A DNA stretch of 64,000 bases from Prinia subflava (GCF_021018805.1 NC_086259.1:9786501-9850500), one strand, 5' to 3'. Shown: positions 12,480 to 25,200, numbered from the stretch's first letter. The notes: generated by a model not told the origin, from the letters alone. Numbers and translations are program-made.

Positions 12480-12900
12480 TCTGATTGTTTCTCATAAAGC
12501 AAGAACAAATCATGATTGAAGGATTTCTTCTATTTAAAGCTATGCTTTGCAAAGCCTATTGAACTTGCTAGAAGAGTCATCTCCGATGCCTGCACCAACT
12601 ACACAAAGCTGCTGCACAGTTGCCATTCAAGGGCTAATTTAGTACCAAAAGGCCAATATTGCCGGTTTGCAGATTACAAATATCACGAGATATTAATTTA
12701 TTTATATTTAAATCAGGCTAAAAGATTAGGAGAACTTTCAGCAGATCCATTTACAATTGAAATGAGGGTAAGTTTGAATCACTTTTTTATGATCTGGGTA
12801 CAGCTGGGCTTTGAAAGAGTTGCCGCCAGAATGATGCAAGGCTTTGACAAAGTAATGCAAAATTGGTGTAAGTGGGTGAAAGAGCATTAGATTATATCAG
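12480..12900 (+). promoter_or_regulatory. Strong candidate conserved element (non-coding or cryptic exon)
   Basis: High-complexity unique sequence, free of simple repeats, with retained CpGs (CTCCGATG, TGCCGGTTTG, ATCACGAG, TTGCCGCC) in an AT-rich setting. It contains TAATTTAG, CAATATTG, ATTAATTTA and ACAATTGAAAT homeodomain/SOX-type words. A 124-codon plus-strand frame spans 12516-12890, and AGG|GTAAGT, a near-ideal splice donor, occurs at 12768-12774 inside it. The translation matches no family I know. I favour a conserved enhancer; an exon of an unrecognised or non-coding transcript is the alternative. Confidence 0.4.
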
Positions 12901-12929
12901 CCCCCAGGTCAGCTGGGAAATACAATATG

Positions 12930-13080
12930 TATTCTGGGGCTGAGGAAGCCGAGGGAAGGCAGGGCAGGTGCTGGGGCTGCGGTGGGGATGGCAGGGCTGA
13001 CCCCCGGCCCGGCTCCCTCAGCCCTGTCCCGCTCGTCCACTTTGTCCCGGGCCCGCGGTGGAAAATGTAAAACCAGCACA
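12930..13080. promoter_or_regulatory. Small CpG-rich block
   Basis: About nine CpGs fall within roughly 115 bases (around 12948-13062), including CCCCGGCCCGGC, TCCCGCTCGTCC and GGGCCCGCGG. The rest of the window is strongly CpG-poor. Retained CpGs suggest an unmethylated segment, such as the core of a minor CpG island, an orphan promoter or a Polycomb-bound enhancer. It sits between two motif-dense blocks. I see no TATA box or initiator that fixes a start site. A short GC-biased repeat is an alternative explanation. Confidence 0.4.
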
Positions 13081-13470
13081 CAGAGCGCTCTGCTTTGGAG
13101 GTCTGCCACTTGCATTCAGACAACCATTTGTACTTTTGCAGGCGTAATCAATCTCCTGTTGCTATCAGCAGGGAGCGGGGCTTTGCTGCTTTATGGCTTA
13201 AAAGTAGTTTTGTGCAAATTCTGCTTCCCTCCCCCCTCCCTTTAGCTCCACTACTCACAGGATTTCCAGGGACATGGGCTGGAGCTGAGAAAAGAAGCTT
13301 GTTTGATTTAAGCACAGAGGGGTTTTTTGTGTGTGTGTTTATATTTTCTCTGCATCTATTAAGGGGTGAGGGGGAGAGACTTCATTTATATGTTAATATT
13401 AGCCGGCACCCTGACTAAACTGACAGAACTATTTCATGGGAAGCTGACAAATTTTGTCAGCTAGGCTATC
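13081..13470. promoter_or_regulatory. Candidate conserved element downstream of the CpG block
   Basis: Contains GGCGTAATCAATC, a C-rich CCCTCCCCCCTCCC tract (SP/MAZ-like), a GT run near 13328-13342, TATTAGCCGG and the inverted repeat at 13442-13462. With the CpG block and the flanking element it forms one motif-dense region of about 1.4 kb. Function is inferred from composition. Confidence 0.35.
13442..13462. promoter_or_regulatory. Perfect inverted repeat with TGACA half-sites
   Basis: Arms AGCTGACAAA (13442-13451) and TTTGTCAGCT (13453-13462) are exact reverse complements around a single central T. Each arm contains TGACA, the core recognised by TALE homeodomain proteins (MEIS, PKNOX, TGIF), placed face to face. 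The symmetry is certain; that it is a binding site is inferred. Confidence 0.5.
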
Positions 13471-13960
13471 TTTCCACATCTCAATAGTGGCAATAATCTT
13501 GATTAGCAAAACAATTGGGGGCCAAAGAAGTCCTGCTGTTCCAAAGACCCTCTTCTCAGGTTACAGTTTGCTAATGTGATGAATCCAGAGAGTCCTTCAA
13601 GCTTGAAAAAATTCCCCAAAGCAGCTGAATTTAGGCAAATGAAGGGAACCATTTTGGAGGCCGGACAAAAGGGGTTAATTTGATCGACCATGTCTCCATA
13701 GTCTTATAACAATCATTTACTTAACAAGCATATAGAGAGTCATTCCATGGAAACTGGTGGAGTTAACAGAGGAAGTTCGAATAGAATATCTGTTTATCCC
13801 AGATGTGTGGGAATTTTAGCCAAAAAACAACACCACATAATTGCTGCCTGTGGTATTGATTCTTACACAGGAACAACAGCAGAACTAAAGGGCTCTGAGC
13901 ACGTCAGGAAGGCCTCTGCTATGAAGCAGTACAAGCTTCCATTTCTATAGCTTGTTGCAT
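13471..13960. promoter_or_regulatory. Strong candidate conserved non-coding element
   Basis: Dense, repeat-free sequence with CTTGATTAGC (PITX/OTX-like GATTA), AACAATTG and TAACAATCA (SOX-like), GCTAATGTG, GCCGGACAAAAGGGG and TTTGATCGACC. CpGs persist in GGCCGG, ATCGAC and TTCGAAT although this is not a GC-rich segment. Chance frames of about 65 codons exist on both strands but share no features with proteins. This reads like a developmental enhancer; conservation was not checked. Confidence 0.4.
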
Positions 13961-16872
13961 TGCTAATAAAATAATTAGAAATTAACTCTTTCAGGGAAAC
14001 TAAATGAATTCAAAAGGTTTGCACAGTCTTATTTGCAGTGCAATTTAAGGCAACTACTTCTGTTTGCAAAAATAAAAAATTTTTGTAATGTTTTTGATGC
14101 ATATTCATTCATCTTCTTGCTTGTTATTGTATTATTACATAACAAGCCATGCTCTGAATTATATTTATGCAGCTCAAAGCTGGTGTATTTCTTCTAGAGC
14201 AATCAGGCTGCATTTGCCTCAAGAACAGGACCAAACAGTACTGGAACTGTTGTAAGTAGCAGAAGGAAATATACTTGGTCCAAGTCAGCATAAATATACA
14301 ATCACCATATAAAATAGCCCTCTTACTTTTGCTCCTATCTCCCACTTATTTATCCATGCTATTAATTTATAAATCTGTCATAAGTTGATCTAAAATCATG
14401 AGATTCTGTTTAACTCTCTGATGCAATTTTTAAACTTGTGTCTAAAATTTTATTGTAAAAGTACTAATTAAAGCTTCCTCTCTTTTCACACACTTGTTCC
14501 CTCCTGCCCAGCAACATCTTTGGAAAAATTTCTAATTCTGTGACTGAAATAAAAATTACCATTCACATCATGTTTTTAAGACTTAGGGATTCGACCTTGT
14601 GTGTGCACACTGGTGATTATTAATGTAAATATACATTTTGCCAGACATCAAATACAGAGTTCTTAAAAACTGCTGAACTCAGATATCTGTCTTCAATGAG
14701 TTTCAGAACCAAACCTTACTCATACACTATGCAAGTATGAAAGAGGAGAGGAAGAGAAACTCTGGCATTTTTATTTCTTGTTCTTTTGCATATTTGTGGT
14801 GCTGTACAGACCATCTAGAAGGAGCCCACTCTTTAAAAGATGCCAGTTATGATTAGGATTTTGATACAGTCATCAAATTCCTCACTTCAAGTTATTTTCT
14901 TGGTAACTTGGAATGATGGAAGTCTCCAACTTCATTAACTTTAATGTGAGCAAGTAATTTTTTTTTAATTTTTTCTCAACTTTGTGATAGGATGTGAATG
15001 GGAACATGTTTTTAAAATTGATTACTTATACACTTGAAGATAAGTACATGACAGAAAGATTTATCCAAGCAGAATTGGTCCACAGCCTTTCACGATGACA
15101 ACAATGGGGAAAAGTGCGTGCAGAATTTCTACCCACAGAGAACCTTCAGCACTTGGATTAATGCTTATTTCTAGTCAGTTTCTAAGATGGGTATTTCTGA
15201 TGTAGCATCAGAAATTCCTCACTTTCTTTCCATGTAATGCCTGTAAAAATCAGGTAACACAGATTACTCAGAAAAACTCAGTTTGATGGCAGGTGAAATT
15301 TTGCCCAAGTTAAAAACCTTACCAGTGGCACACTTGCAGCCAATGAAGCAGACTTACAAGAATGTGTGTGTCCCCAACTGTTTCAAAACTCTTCACAAAG
15401 CTTCTATTTTTTCAGCATTCTGTGCTTCCAGATGTTCAAAACTGGATTAATTTCTCAGGAAGCTGAGGTGCTCTGTTTTATACCATCTGTCACACACTAT
15501 CAGAGTGAAAAAGAGAAGGGAAACACACTGTGAGACTGACATCAAACTGTTACATGGTCATTAAGAATCTCATATTTTTTCATCATGTGGATCTCTACCT
15601 GTACACAAAAATCCATCCTATAGCTGTCTCATTTAAGACTGCTTTTAACAACAGCACAGGTAGCAATGACAGTATCAGCAGAGAAGTTATGCAGCCCTCA
15701 TGCCATGGAGCTGATAGGGAGCTCAACTCACTTATGATAAGTAAGAATTTTATTCATTTTCATTTGGTCGGTCTTTCAGAACAGTGGACAACATCTAAAT
15801 CTGAAGTTCTGACCCAAACAAAAACTTCCTTATGGCCTCCAGCTTGGTTCATTTCCTTTTAGGTTAAGGTGCTACAAACTTTCAAACAACAAAGACTGAA
15901 AGTTTTTGTATGACTGGAGTGGATCAAACCTGTGATCCTGACTGTGCACGACTGAAACTCTAGCAATGACTCTGAGGGAAGTTTTCCCTGGAAGAAAGAT
16001 TTTCCCCCCAGCCAAGCATTGGCACTGACACAGGAAGGCAAAGTGCTTGAGGCTGTGTGACTGCACTGGGACACCTGGACATGGCAGCTCCCTGTGAGAC
16101 AGGATATTTCCTTGGGAATGTCTGTTGGTATTTACACAGTGAGTTCAGACAGTGACTGGCCATAGCTCCTGTTGAACCACAATTGTTCCAGTGACAGTTC
16201 AGATCCTCTGCCTGATACACTGCCACTGGGAGAGACAGAAAGAATTCCCAGTAAGGTTTGGTTTAGGCAGGATATCCAAGGCTTCTGGCTGTAAAAGATG
16301 GAACTAGCACAGGTACAAATCCTACTCCGTGCTAATATTTCCCCCTTTTGATCACTTATGATCCCCAAAAGATCCTAAGTGAAGAAGAAAGTGACAATGA
16401 ACATGCTGTGCACAATTTTAAGAAAAAGAGCTTTGGTCTGATTCCAGATATCGTCAGCAGGAGGAATACAAAGGACAACATTTAGTTATAAATTAATAAT
16501 CCAAGTACAAATAGTTCTGAACAAATAGAAAAAACATAAACCTACAATATTAAGCAAACCACAGGACAAAGATCACTCAATTCTGAGAGCTATATTATTT
16601 TTGAGTGGGGAAACAACCCATACAGAAGTCAATGAACTCTGTGATGTCAATATCAAGGTGAACCAGCCTGAATGAAACGTGCCACAAAGAGTTATGAAAT
16701 GTAAAATCCAAGTAAAGCATGTGGAATTTACATGAACAGCAGTGAACTCACTGAACCAGAAAACTGACTTTTTTTCAAAAGGTCTCAAACTTCTTTAAGT
16801 TGGAAAGTGTAATGCAAAGTTAGACATCAAATAATCAAGAAAATTTCACAGGAAAGCAAATTAACTATAACA
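13961..16872. other. Non-coding stretch
   Basis: Unique AT-rich sequence. Frames at 15530-15862 (plus) and several overlapping minus-strand frames at 15859-16368 give unrelated, unstructured translations and are treated as chance. No repeat family or RNA gene was seen. Confidence 0.5.
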
Positions 16873-16907
16873 TTCTTATATATTATGTTCTTATATATTC
16901 TTATGTG
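16873..16907 (+). repeat. Short imperfect AT tandem repeat
   Basis: TTCTTATATATT appears at 16873 and again at 16888, followed by a partial TTCTTATG. A minor slippage repeat of about 15 bp. Confidence 0.7.
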
Positions 16908-17200
16908 TTAATGCCATAGAATCAACTTGAATTATATAATCCTCTGCTTGCAAGATTTTACCTAAAATAAGTAATTAATTGTCTACTTTTACATCAGCTA
17001 TTGTATAAATTCCCACTCACACAGTCTGGTTTTGTATTGTGTTTATCAACTGGTCGTCCTGTAGCTCATGCATCATTAACACTAAAGAATTATTCCAAGA
17101 AACTTAAATGCAGTATAGGCCAGAAACAACATGTAAAACCTGCTCACTCACTCTTCATTAGACAACTAGAGATAAATATGGGTTGAGAGTTGAATTTTGC
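16908..17200. other. Non-coding stretch
   Basis: AT-rich unique sequence. A 61-codon plus-strand frame (17001-17186) shows no domain. Confidence 0.45.
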
Positions 17201-17400
17201 CGTAAATTTTGCATTAATACATGGACAATGATTCTGTTATATCACTATTCCAGGGCATAAACAATTTTCTGTCACTCAGTGATAACAGCAGAATGGTCAT
17301 CTGTTTATCGTTGTAATAAAACCATTTTGTCAGAAAAGGTTGTTGGATACAATGAATGCTAGGCTATCAAATTAACCATTATCTATCCACCCCAGACAAT
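17201..17400. promoter_or_regulatory. Weak candidate conserved non-coding element
   Basis: Repeat-free sequence with TTGCCGTAAATTTTGCATTAAT (written as TTGCCG then a TTTGCAT octamer-like core), GGACAATG, AACAATTT, TTATCGTTG and AACCATTATC. Two CpGs persist in AT-rich DNA. Evidence is compositional only. Confidence 0.22.
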
Positions 17401-19335
17401 CTTCAGACTCTGTTTCTCCTCTAAAATTTAAAAGATACAACATTGTAGATCTCAGATCACTGACACATGAAAACCTTCCCATTATGTCAAGGGTTTTTTA
17501 ATAAATAATGTTTCCTGCCTATTTACCTGCTCACATTCCAATATAGATTTTTACAAAATAACCCTTATTGTGTGAGCAGAAAAACCCTAACACATTAAGA
17601 TTGATAAATGTATAACATAGAGACAAATACTTTTGTGCTCTGGATTTAAACACAGATACTTCCCTTAGTGTTGCAGTTTACTTCAGATCTTTCCTAAGAT
17701 CTGTTACCTAGTAATATTTTATGTAGGTGAAGTGTCACAGAAATGGCTATACCCCTAGTGAAATATAAACTGAAACTTGCACAATTGTGCATTTTCTTTT
17801 GACAAAGAAACCTGGTCACATTTCTAGCTGTTTTTCTTCATGAATGCATTTCATTTTGCCTTACAAATGCATTGAAAATAAACTGAAAAATTCCATGTTT
17901 AATTTTTAGTTGAGCTGCATAAGTCAACACTTATGATAAAACAGTAGAGAAAAAAAATAATTTTTCATGCTTTGAATTATCACAATTTATACATGAAGAT
18001 TTCCTGAACAGTCTGAGGTCTGATAACACTTGTCATAACTGAAGATATCCCAAGTCCTCTCAGCTTCAGTTCTCAGTATTTGGCTAAATTTGTGTAAGAC
18101 ACAAAGCAGCTTTATTTTCCAAACAGATGATTTTTTCCAATTCTTAATGAGATATGAATCAAACTTTGATCTTCAAGGTGAATCATTCATTAATCATAAA
18201 CAAAACATGATTAAATCAGGGACACATCAGCACATATTGTAAAAATAAAAGCTTGCACAAGCCTTTTATTTAATATTAACTTCATTATGTTTTTATGTGA
18301 ATTCTTGGAAGTTGGTTATCCCAGTTTAAAGTTAATATTTCCTTAGGAAAAAAAGCAGTATCATGTGATTATTCTTCATGTAGTTAGGTGGCTTTATACA
18401 TGTTAATGGTTAAACTACTTCAGAAATCACATTAAACCAGAGAGAAGTGCAGAGAGTTTCCACTGATTCTGTTATGTCTTTGAATTACTCTGACATATAA
18501 TACAGACCAAAGTACATAATGGGAGGAACGAAGAAAATACATTCAGAGAAGTATATGCTTCTTTATGGAACTGCACATGACAGAGAAGAAAAAGTGAGAA
18601 CTAAATGCTGTTCTCTCAGGATGATCTGTTAACCAGCCTGGTTCCTGCTCACAATTCTGTAATTCTGTAAATAAATCATTTTCCTTTTAACTGCTTAATC
18701 TATTTTTAATAAATTTATCAATCCATTGAAAAAATATTGAAGCTACAACTATTCATGAGACAGGAAAATGAGTTCTACATTTGATAGTTATCACCATTTT
18801 CACTAATAACTGGTAGGGGTTTTTGCAGGGGGCAGAAAAAAAAAGGGAGCTAATGACTAAAGTAGAAGTTTGTATTCTGAGAACAGTACCTATTGATAGC
18901 ACCTATCTCCTTCATACCTATTTTATATTCACTTTTAATTCAATAAGCCTCAAGTTCTCACACTTGGAGGGTTTCCCTCCCACCAGAACAAGCATAAGGT
19001 CTAGTGAAGTATAGGGCAGCTTTGAGAAGAGTTCCCTCCTCTATCTGGGAAAACAACAGTTAAAAAGTGAACACATTAGCAGGAAAACTTCACTGACAGA
19101 AGCCAGCATCCACCCCCAGGAATGCACCGAAGTAACAAATGGAACACAGGAATGTCTTTCCTTTTCTTTATTCTCTGAAGGAGCTGCACTTTAAAAGTTT
19201 GGAAGGCACATGCAGAAAACCACAGAGTGTAATCTCAGCACCTGTATCTCTGAGCACTTAACCTTTCAGGAGACCCTGACAGTCATAGCTACTAATGAAT
19301 ATAGTTCATTGATTTTTTTTTTCCCTCCAGGACTC
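17401..19335. other. Non-coding stretch
   Basis: Unique AT-rich sequence without recognised features; short chance frames only. Confidence 0.5.
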
Positions 19336-19357
19336 TGTATGTTATATATAACATACA
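19336..19357. repeat. Perfect 22-bp palindrome
   Basis: The sequence reads identically on both strands over 22 bp. The left half is TGTATGTTATA and the right half is its exact complement, TATAACATACA. It has no spacer and could extrude as a small cruciform or bind a dimeric factor. AT-rich palindromes this short can arise by chance in 64 kb, although 22 perfect bases is unusual. Confidence 0.85.
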
Positions 19358-20449
19358 TGCAGCAGTAGGTCTTCACTTGTAGGTCATGCATGCAACAAAG
19401 ACCGTGGGTTGTGTCTAAGTCTGACAGAGACATTGATCTGTAAGATCTTCAGAGGCTGCAGGAGAAACAGGCTCAGAAGAAACAAAACATCAGCCTGAGG
19501 AAGCACCCGAGACCCCAGCACCACAGATTCCTGTTTCAGGAGAGGCGGAGAGGGAAAAGAATGGAACAAATGGGAAAAGCTTCAAGAGGCTGGATAATAA
19601 AAGCCAGTATAACCAGGCAATTGCTCACTGCTTTGTCACCCAGGTATTACACTCCAAGTGTCATGCAGTTAGTCACGCTGTTAGGGGACATCCAGCAGCC
19701 ACGAAATCTTCCTCAGCAAGGAGGGTCCTAGATTCAAGAAACCAGTGAGAATACCCAGCTCTAATCAGGAAGGCAGGTTCTAAGAAACATCCTGGCTAAC
19801 CATGTAGGAAACAGCAGAACTAAAAATCCAAACCAAGAAAGCAATCTGCACCCAGAGGAAAGTTTGGTTCCACAGAAGAGTTGACACAATCATGTCCCTA
19901 CTTTCAAGGGTCTCCAAGTACTACTCCAGTGAAACACATGGATGAACTGGAATGGAAAAAAACCCCAAACTTCAAAAGACAGTGTCACTTTGTGTCATGA
20001 AATTCGTGTCCAAGTTTTCTACAGTTTACCTGAAGAAGTGCTACAAGTCCTGGAGGGCTGCTGCAGAGCCTTTCCCCTGTCTTATCCTGCAACCTCAGCC
20101 TGTTAATAATGATCTACACAATCCACGTGTCATGTGATATAGTCATCAAAAAGTGATGTACCTGCACATAACACATACAAAACAATATGAGAAGATATTT
20201 TTAAGAAGAAGAGAGAACCTTAAACATTAATAAGTAGCAAATCTGTGAAATCAAAGCATTTTCCTCCTTTTTTTATAATAGCCTTTCATTCTTTTTATGA
20301 TTTGTCTTTGAAAGCTCTTAAGCTCTTCCTGTGGATGACAGTTGATATTGTTCTTCCATCCTGCTGCAGACAGCACAAGGGAGGGAGGGAAAAGAAAAAA
20401 AACCCTATTGTACAGCTTTTCGTCTCTGAAACATGATTTTTATAATTAA
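19358..20449. other. Non-coding stretch
   Basis: Unique sequence, somewhat GC-richer near 19400-19560 and 19660-19800. No frame has a protein signature. Confidence 0.45.
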
Positions 20450-20900
20450 TATATACAACTGAGAAGAGAAAGGTACGTTATAATGAAGTGCAATTAAGAG
20501 GTGTTTGTTCCTGTCCCACACATAAGATGACTATAATTTCCTTGGCTGTTTAGAAGTCAACCATTATCATTACATTTCACACATCTTTTCTACTTTTTTT
20601 TTTTTTTTGCACTTCTGATTTTGTTTATTTTCAATTAAAAACTCCAAATAAACATACATACAGAAAATCTGATATTCAAGTAACATCATCTTTTAATTAT
20701 ATTGTGCAGTGATCATTAAACCTAGTGCTTATACTAACCTTTTTGGATCTAATTTCATAGGCATGAACGGATCTGTCAATTTTGCATTAGACTTAAATTC
20801 ATGCAAGGCAGAATAGAATGTGCATTTACACATCCTATATTGCATGTAACCACAGATGTATTATTAGAGGAGTAATTTAAAGCTATTCTTTAGGCACTTT
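20450..20900. promoter_or_regulatory. Weak candidate conserved non-coding element
   Basis: Includes GGTACGTTATAATGAAG, GTGCAATTAAG, CATTATCATTACA, GATCATTAAACC, CGGATCTGTCAATTTTGCAT and several GCATTA words. It is interrupted by a 15-base T run at 20594-20608. Motif density is above the local background, but the evidence is weak. Confidence 0.22.
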
Positions 20901-21554
20901 TGGTTTTAAATTCCCCAAATCCATACCACAGCATAGTTTTCTACTTTAAATTTTGTATTAACACTATTTGCACTGCAGCAGTGACTACCCTTTCAAATCT
21001 CACGCACACCCACACAAAGAAGCAAGCACTGCCTGGGAGACCTTACAGAGTGAAGATATTAAAGGGACAAACCACGAAGAACAAGACATGTTCTCACTGA
21101 CGTGATGGGGACATTTTTGTTAGCCTTAAATGCATCTCCCTTGAGAGGGTCCCTTCCCGTTTCTGTCCCGGCTGAAGTTGGGACCAGTCCAGCTGAAGCC
21201 ACAGGAGATCAAAGCTGGGAGTCTTGGCTGCCCTGAGCCAGCAAAGAACCCTGCAATGACTGGGGAAGTTCAGACTGACAGCTGAGTCTGTGTTTTGAGC
21301 TGAAGTGCCATTAAACAAATGCTTTCTTCCCAGTTTAGATTTGTAAAATCTTTATAAAGTGAGCCCAGAAGGAGCTACAAAGGACCGGGTGCTGACAGAC
21401 AAACAGATGCAGAGAGACAAACTGAAAGCTCAGGCCTGATTAAAGCCCATAGAAACACATGGAAAGATTAACACTGAGCACAGTGGGCTCCTGCACAGAG
21501 GCAATTTACCTCAATAGGAAGTAGATGTTACCTTATCTTCAAGTAAGAAAATAA
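20901..21554. other. Non-coding stretch
   Basis: Unique sequence. A chance 74-codon minus-strand frame lies in a GC-richer patch at 21094-21318. No recognised feature. Confidence 0.45.
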
Positions 21555-21593
21555 TTTAGATACTTCTGTTTAGATACTGTTTAGATACTTCTA
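21555..21593 (+). repeat. Short tandem repeat of TTTAGATACT
   Basis: TTTAGATACT occurs three times, starting at 21555, 21569 and 21580, separated by TCTG and G. A small, slightly diverged slippage array. Confidence 0.8.
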
Positions 21594-21969
21594 TTGCTGA
21601 AAATATTCATTGACACTAAAATTCCTTGATTTTTTCCCCCACTCTTACTCATGTGCTACTATTTCTGCTGAAAATGTTGATAGACATAATTGTATTTCTC
21701 TATGTGCACTTGTGCCAATTAAGCTAAATAACTCAATTGTTCTTGCAATGAGTATGAACTGATTTACCAGAGCAAATATTTTCTTTCAATTGTTTTTGTA
21801 TGTTTTTGTTTCTACAGAAGACTTCCTAAGAAAAATAGTTCAGCTTTAGTTGAAACAGACTACTTCCATTCTATGTAAGACATGGCTGTGGTTGCTACTG
21901 CTATTGTTTGCTTTTTTTTGTGGCTGTAGTTCTAAAAATATCTGAAGAGATAAATGTATTATATTTTCC
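21594..21969. other. Non-coding stretch
   Basis: T-rich unique sequence; nothing recognised. Confidence 0.45.
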
Positions 21970-22240
21970 ATATCGGAAAAATACATATTGTCCTTTTACC
22001 ACTTTAGTTTACTGCCTTATCATCACGTTTGTGCATTTTCCCACTCTTAATAATATACTGTTCCAATAAGTCATCAGCCTTATTTGATTGACATGGAGTT
22101 GATATAAATTAGGAGATGGATTCTTATTCATTACATTATTCAGAAAAATTTATTCACATTATTGTCCATTTGCTGTCTATATCAAGTGGACTGACTTATA
22201 GTTGATATTTTCCTGACTTTAATACTGCTTTCTTCAAATA
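21970..22240. promoter_or_regulatory. Weak candidate conserved non-coding element
   Basis: Unique sequence with ATCATCACGTTTG, ATTTGATTGACATGG, TCCAATAAGTCATC, and two ATTGTCC words (SOX-like). Compositional evidence only. Confidence 0.2.
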
Positions 22241-25200
22241 TAATATAAATTGATTTGAAGGCATTTTCAATAGTCTGAAATATTTATTGAAACTATGCAA
22301 TAGAAAAATACACTATCAGGTTAACATTATCTGCCACTGATATATTATTTTGTATCGTTTCCACTCTATCTTCTGTTTTATATTAGAAGAAGTCATAAAA
22401 AGTTGTATTGCAAAAAGCCAACAATTCAATCAACTCTATTCCAGCAGTTAAAAAACCTTCAGTTTGCCAAAGCACGGAGCATATCCCAGCTGCTCTCTGG
22501 TAAGATGTGTTAGAGTGACCATACAGATTTCTCACTTGCTTGATGAAAGACAGACTTGGTGGTATTTTTACTTTATTCACTGATTAGAAGCAAGGAGCCA
22601 GCCAGAGCCACATCTTTCAACAACTACAGAAGATTAAAAGTTGTATTTCAGACGTGAGAATATAGCATCAGTTAAAAAAGTTTCCAGTCTTGCTAATTTT
22701 ATCCTTTGGGTTGCATAAAAAGAGTAAAAATAAGGAAAAAACCTTCCTGTCTTGGTCTCCTTTCTAGACTTCCCAACCTCCTTATTAGCCCTTCCTTCCA
22801 CCTCCTTTCCTGTTTTATTGGGAATCATCTATAAAGCATCTAGAAGTTGTTGAAAGGAAAAATCTGAAGCTGCATGAGCTAACCAGCAGCTGTCCAGTGA
22901 AGCTGCATGCAGCCTGTACACAAAACTTCAATTACTAGCTCTGCTGAGTTCAAAGGGTTTATTTCTGGGAATAAATGTTCTGGTGTTCTAGCATGGACAC
23001 AACCTAATGCAAAAGGAGCAGTGAAAGTGGCTTTCCTCCTCCTCTCTCTTGCTCTTTTTGGTAAAATCTTTTTGAACATTTACATGCTAACAGATTATTT
23101 CCCTCCTTCTCACCAAATCCTGCTCACTTTTATGACAGTATGGTTTAGACCTCCATTGTCCTGTTAATCAGCCTTATAACAACTTGTGCTATAATGACAG
23201 AAAATACTGAGAATTCAACATTTCAGGAGGATGAGCAATGTAAATCACACAATTCTAATGAAATCCATAGCTTGAAGTGTTCCACTGTCATATTGTTCTA
23301 AAGGAGGGATTTCACAGCACATCTCCACTCCTCCTCCTCCTTCCAAGGTAGTCTTTAAATTCAGGCACAACCCAGAGTTCAAGTTTGCTTTGCTCAGAAA
23401 GGCTCTAAGTGCTCCCTGCAGCACAGCAGGAGGCTGCTTTGAGGCAGCTGAGATTGGTGGGTGGAAAGAGAAGGCCTGAGACCACAATTACACCCCACTG
23501 CAGTGATGTCTGGAGCTGCAGCGACTCCAGACAAAGAAGTTGAAGTGTATGGGAGCTGATATCTCTTCAAGACAGACCTAAAAATACCTGTCGGGGCTGC
23601 AGATTTGAGGCAATTACCAGGAGCAATTCAGTTTTCCTGCTGGGAGCTAAAGGTGCTGCAAAATCATTTACAGCAGGCTGTGTGGAGTATCTGGTTATGA
23701 GAGAGGTGAAGCACAAATGTTTCTGAAGTGCACTGGGGGGAATTCATCAGCACCAAGATCTGGAAGTCTGGAACAGGATACAGAAGTGGACAAGATCTGA
23801 ACCACTCAGGATACCCAACATGTAAACTCAAAGTGGCTGAACTCTGCCATTTCCATGAAGCCAGGAAAAGTCTCTTAAGTTCACATACAAACCTCCTAGG
23901 AAGATTAATATGTGAAATTAAGTCACATAAGTCATAGTCATGTCCTAGTCACCATGAAAAGAATTTGCTTTTATGCCCTGGGAGTTACTTGGACTCTTCT
24001 GAAACTAAGCATCATTGAGATTAGCTCAACAAATCAAGACAAACAGAAGTTATTAGATGTACACCACTCATTTCTGATTTTGTCTAAAGCACTAGGTACA
24101 AAATTAATCTGGTGTATAGAACAACTGAGTCAGAACAACAATCTAAACAACTACTGAGTGCCTGAAACTGTATCCTACTCCATTTTTTTTTTTCTAGTGG
24201 GAACGTCAAACAAGACCTTGCATGAAGCATGGGAGAAAGATTTCTTGAGAAATCGTCTTTAGCTAAGCTCAAATTAAAAACTCAGCCCTTTCCCTGAATT
24301 GAGGGGGACTCCAGTTTCAACTAGGAAAAGGAGTAAAGGAGTAAACCAGTGTTTGCTGATCCACCAGGGTATAAGACTCAGCGCCCAGTCCTGAAAACAG
24401 AAACAAAATCCCATTTGACTTCTCCATATTTACTTCCTGATCAAAATATGAACCATGTTAAACCCCAGAAACACCATCTCAGAACATATGATATTATTAT
24501 GCAAACATGATAGGCACGCTGGAACATATGGACATGTCGTGTAATGGACAGAAGTTTATCAGCTTACCCTGAAAGACATAAGGGAAGTATTGATTTGAGC
24601 ACTATTTGAACTACTCTGACCCTGAGATAATTCTGTGTGATTCCTAAATAATAACAACAATAATTTCAATTTTCTCTTTGCATTGAGGCTCAATATAGAT
24701 CTAACTATTCAACAAGATGCATCCATGTCTCCTAGATGTTGCCTTTATTTTTTGAAGTGTATCTGACTTTTCTATGAGCTATCTTAGAATAAAAATGCAA
24801 TAACTCAGAGATTAATGAACACAGGGAGATACATTTCACACAAATGTTTGTCTCCCAACACATTTCTACACCAACCAAATGTCTCTGGAGGCCAGTAAGG
24901 TAATCCCTGAGTCCAGTACTCATGTGGACACAACTTGCTTTTTCAGTTAGTTAATTTGAAGTTACTTTCTTCTGGCAAATTCTCACACCAAACGTCCTCT
25001 CTTCCTGCCTTACTAACACCTGCTGTGCCACAGCACCTGTCAGGTTTCCAAACCTGAGCTGCTCAATAAGCTTCACAACATTCCTGTGAGCAGGAAGTAC
25101 CAATTTATTATCTCCCTCTGAAGAGGAAGAAAATGTTTACACTGTGGAAAAGCTGGGTGCAATGTTTTTCCTTGAAGTCTGCAGCACAGACCTGTGACTT

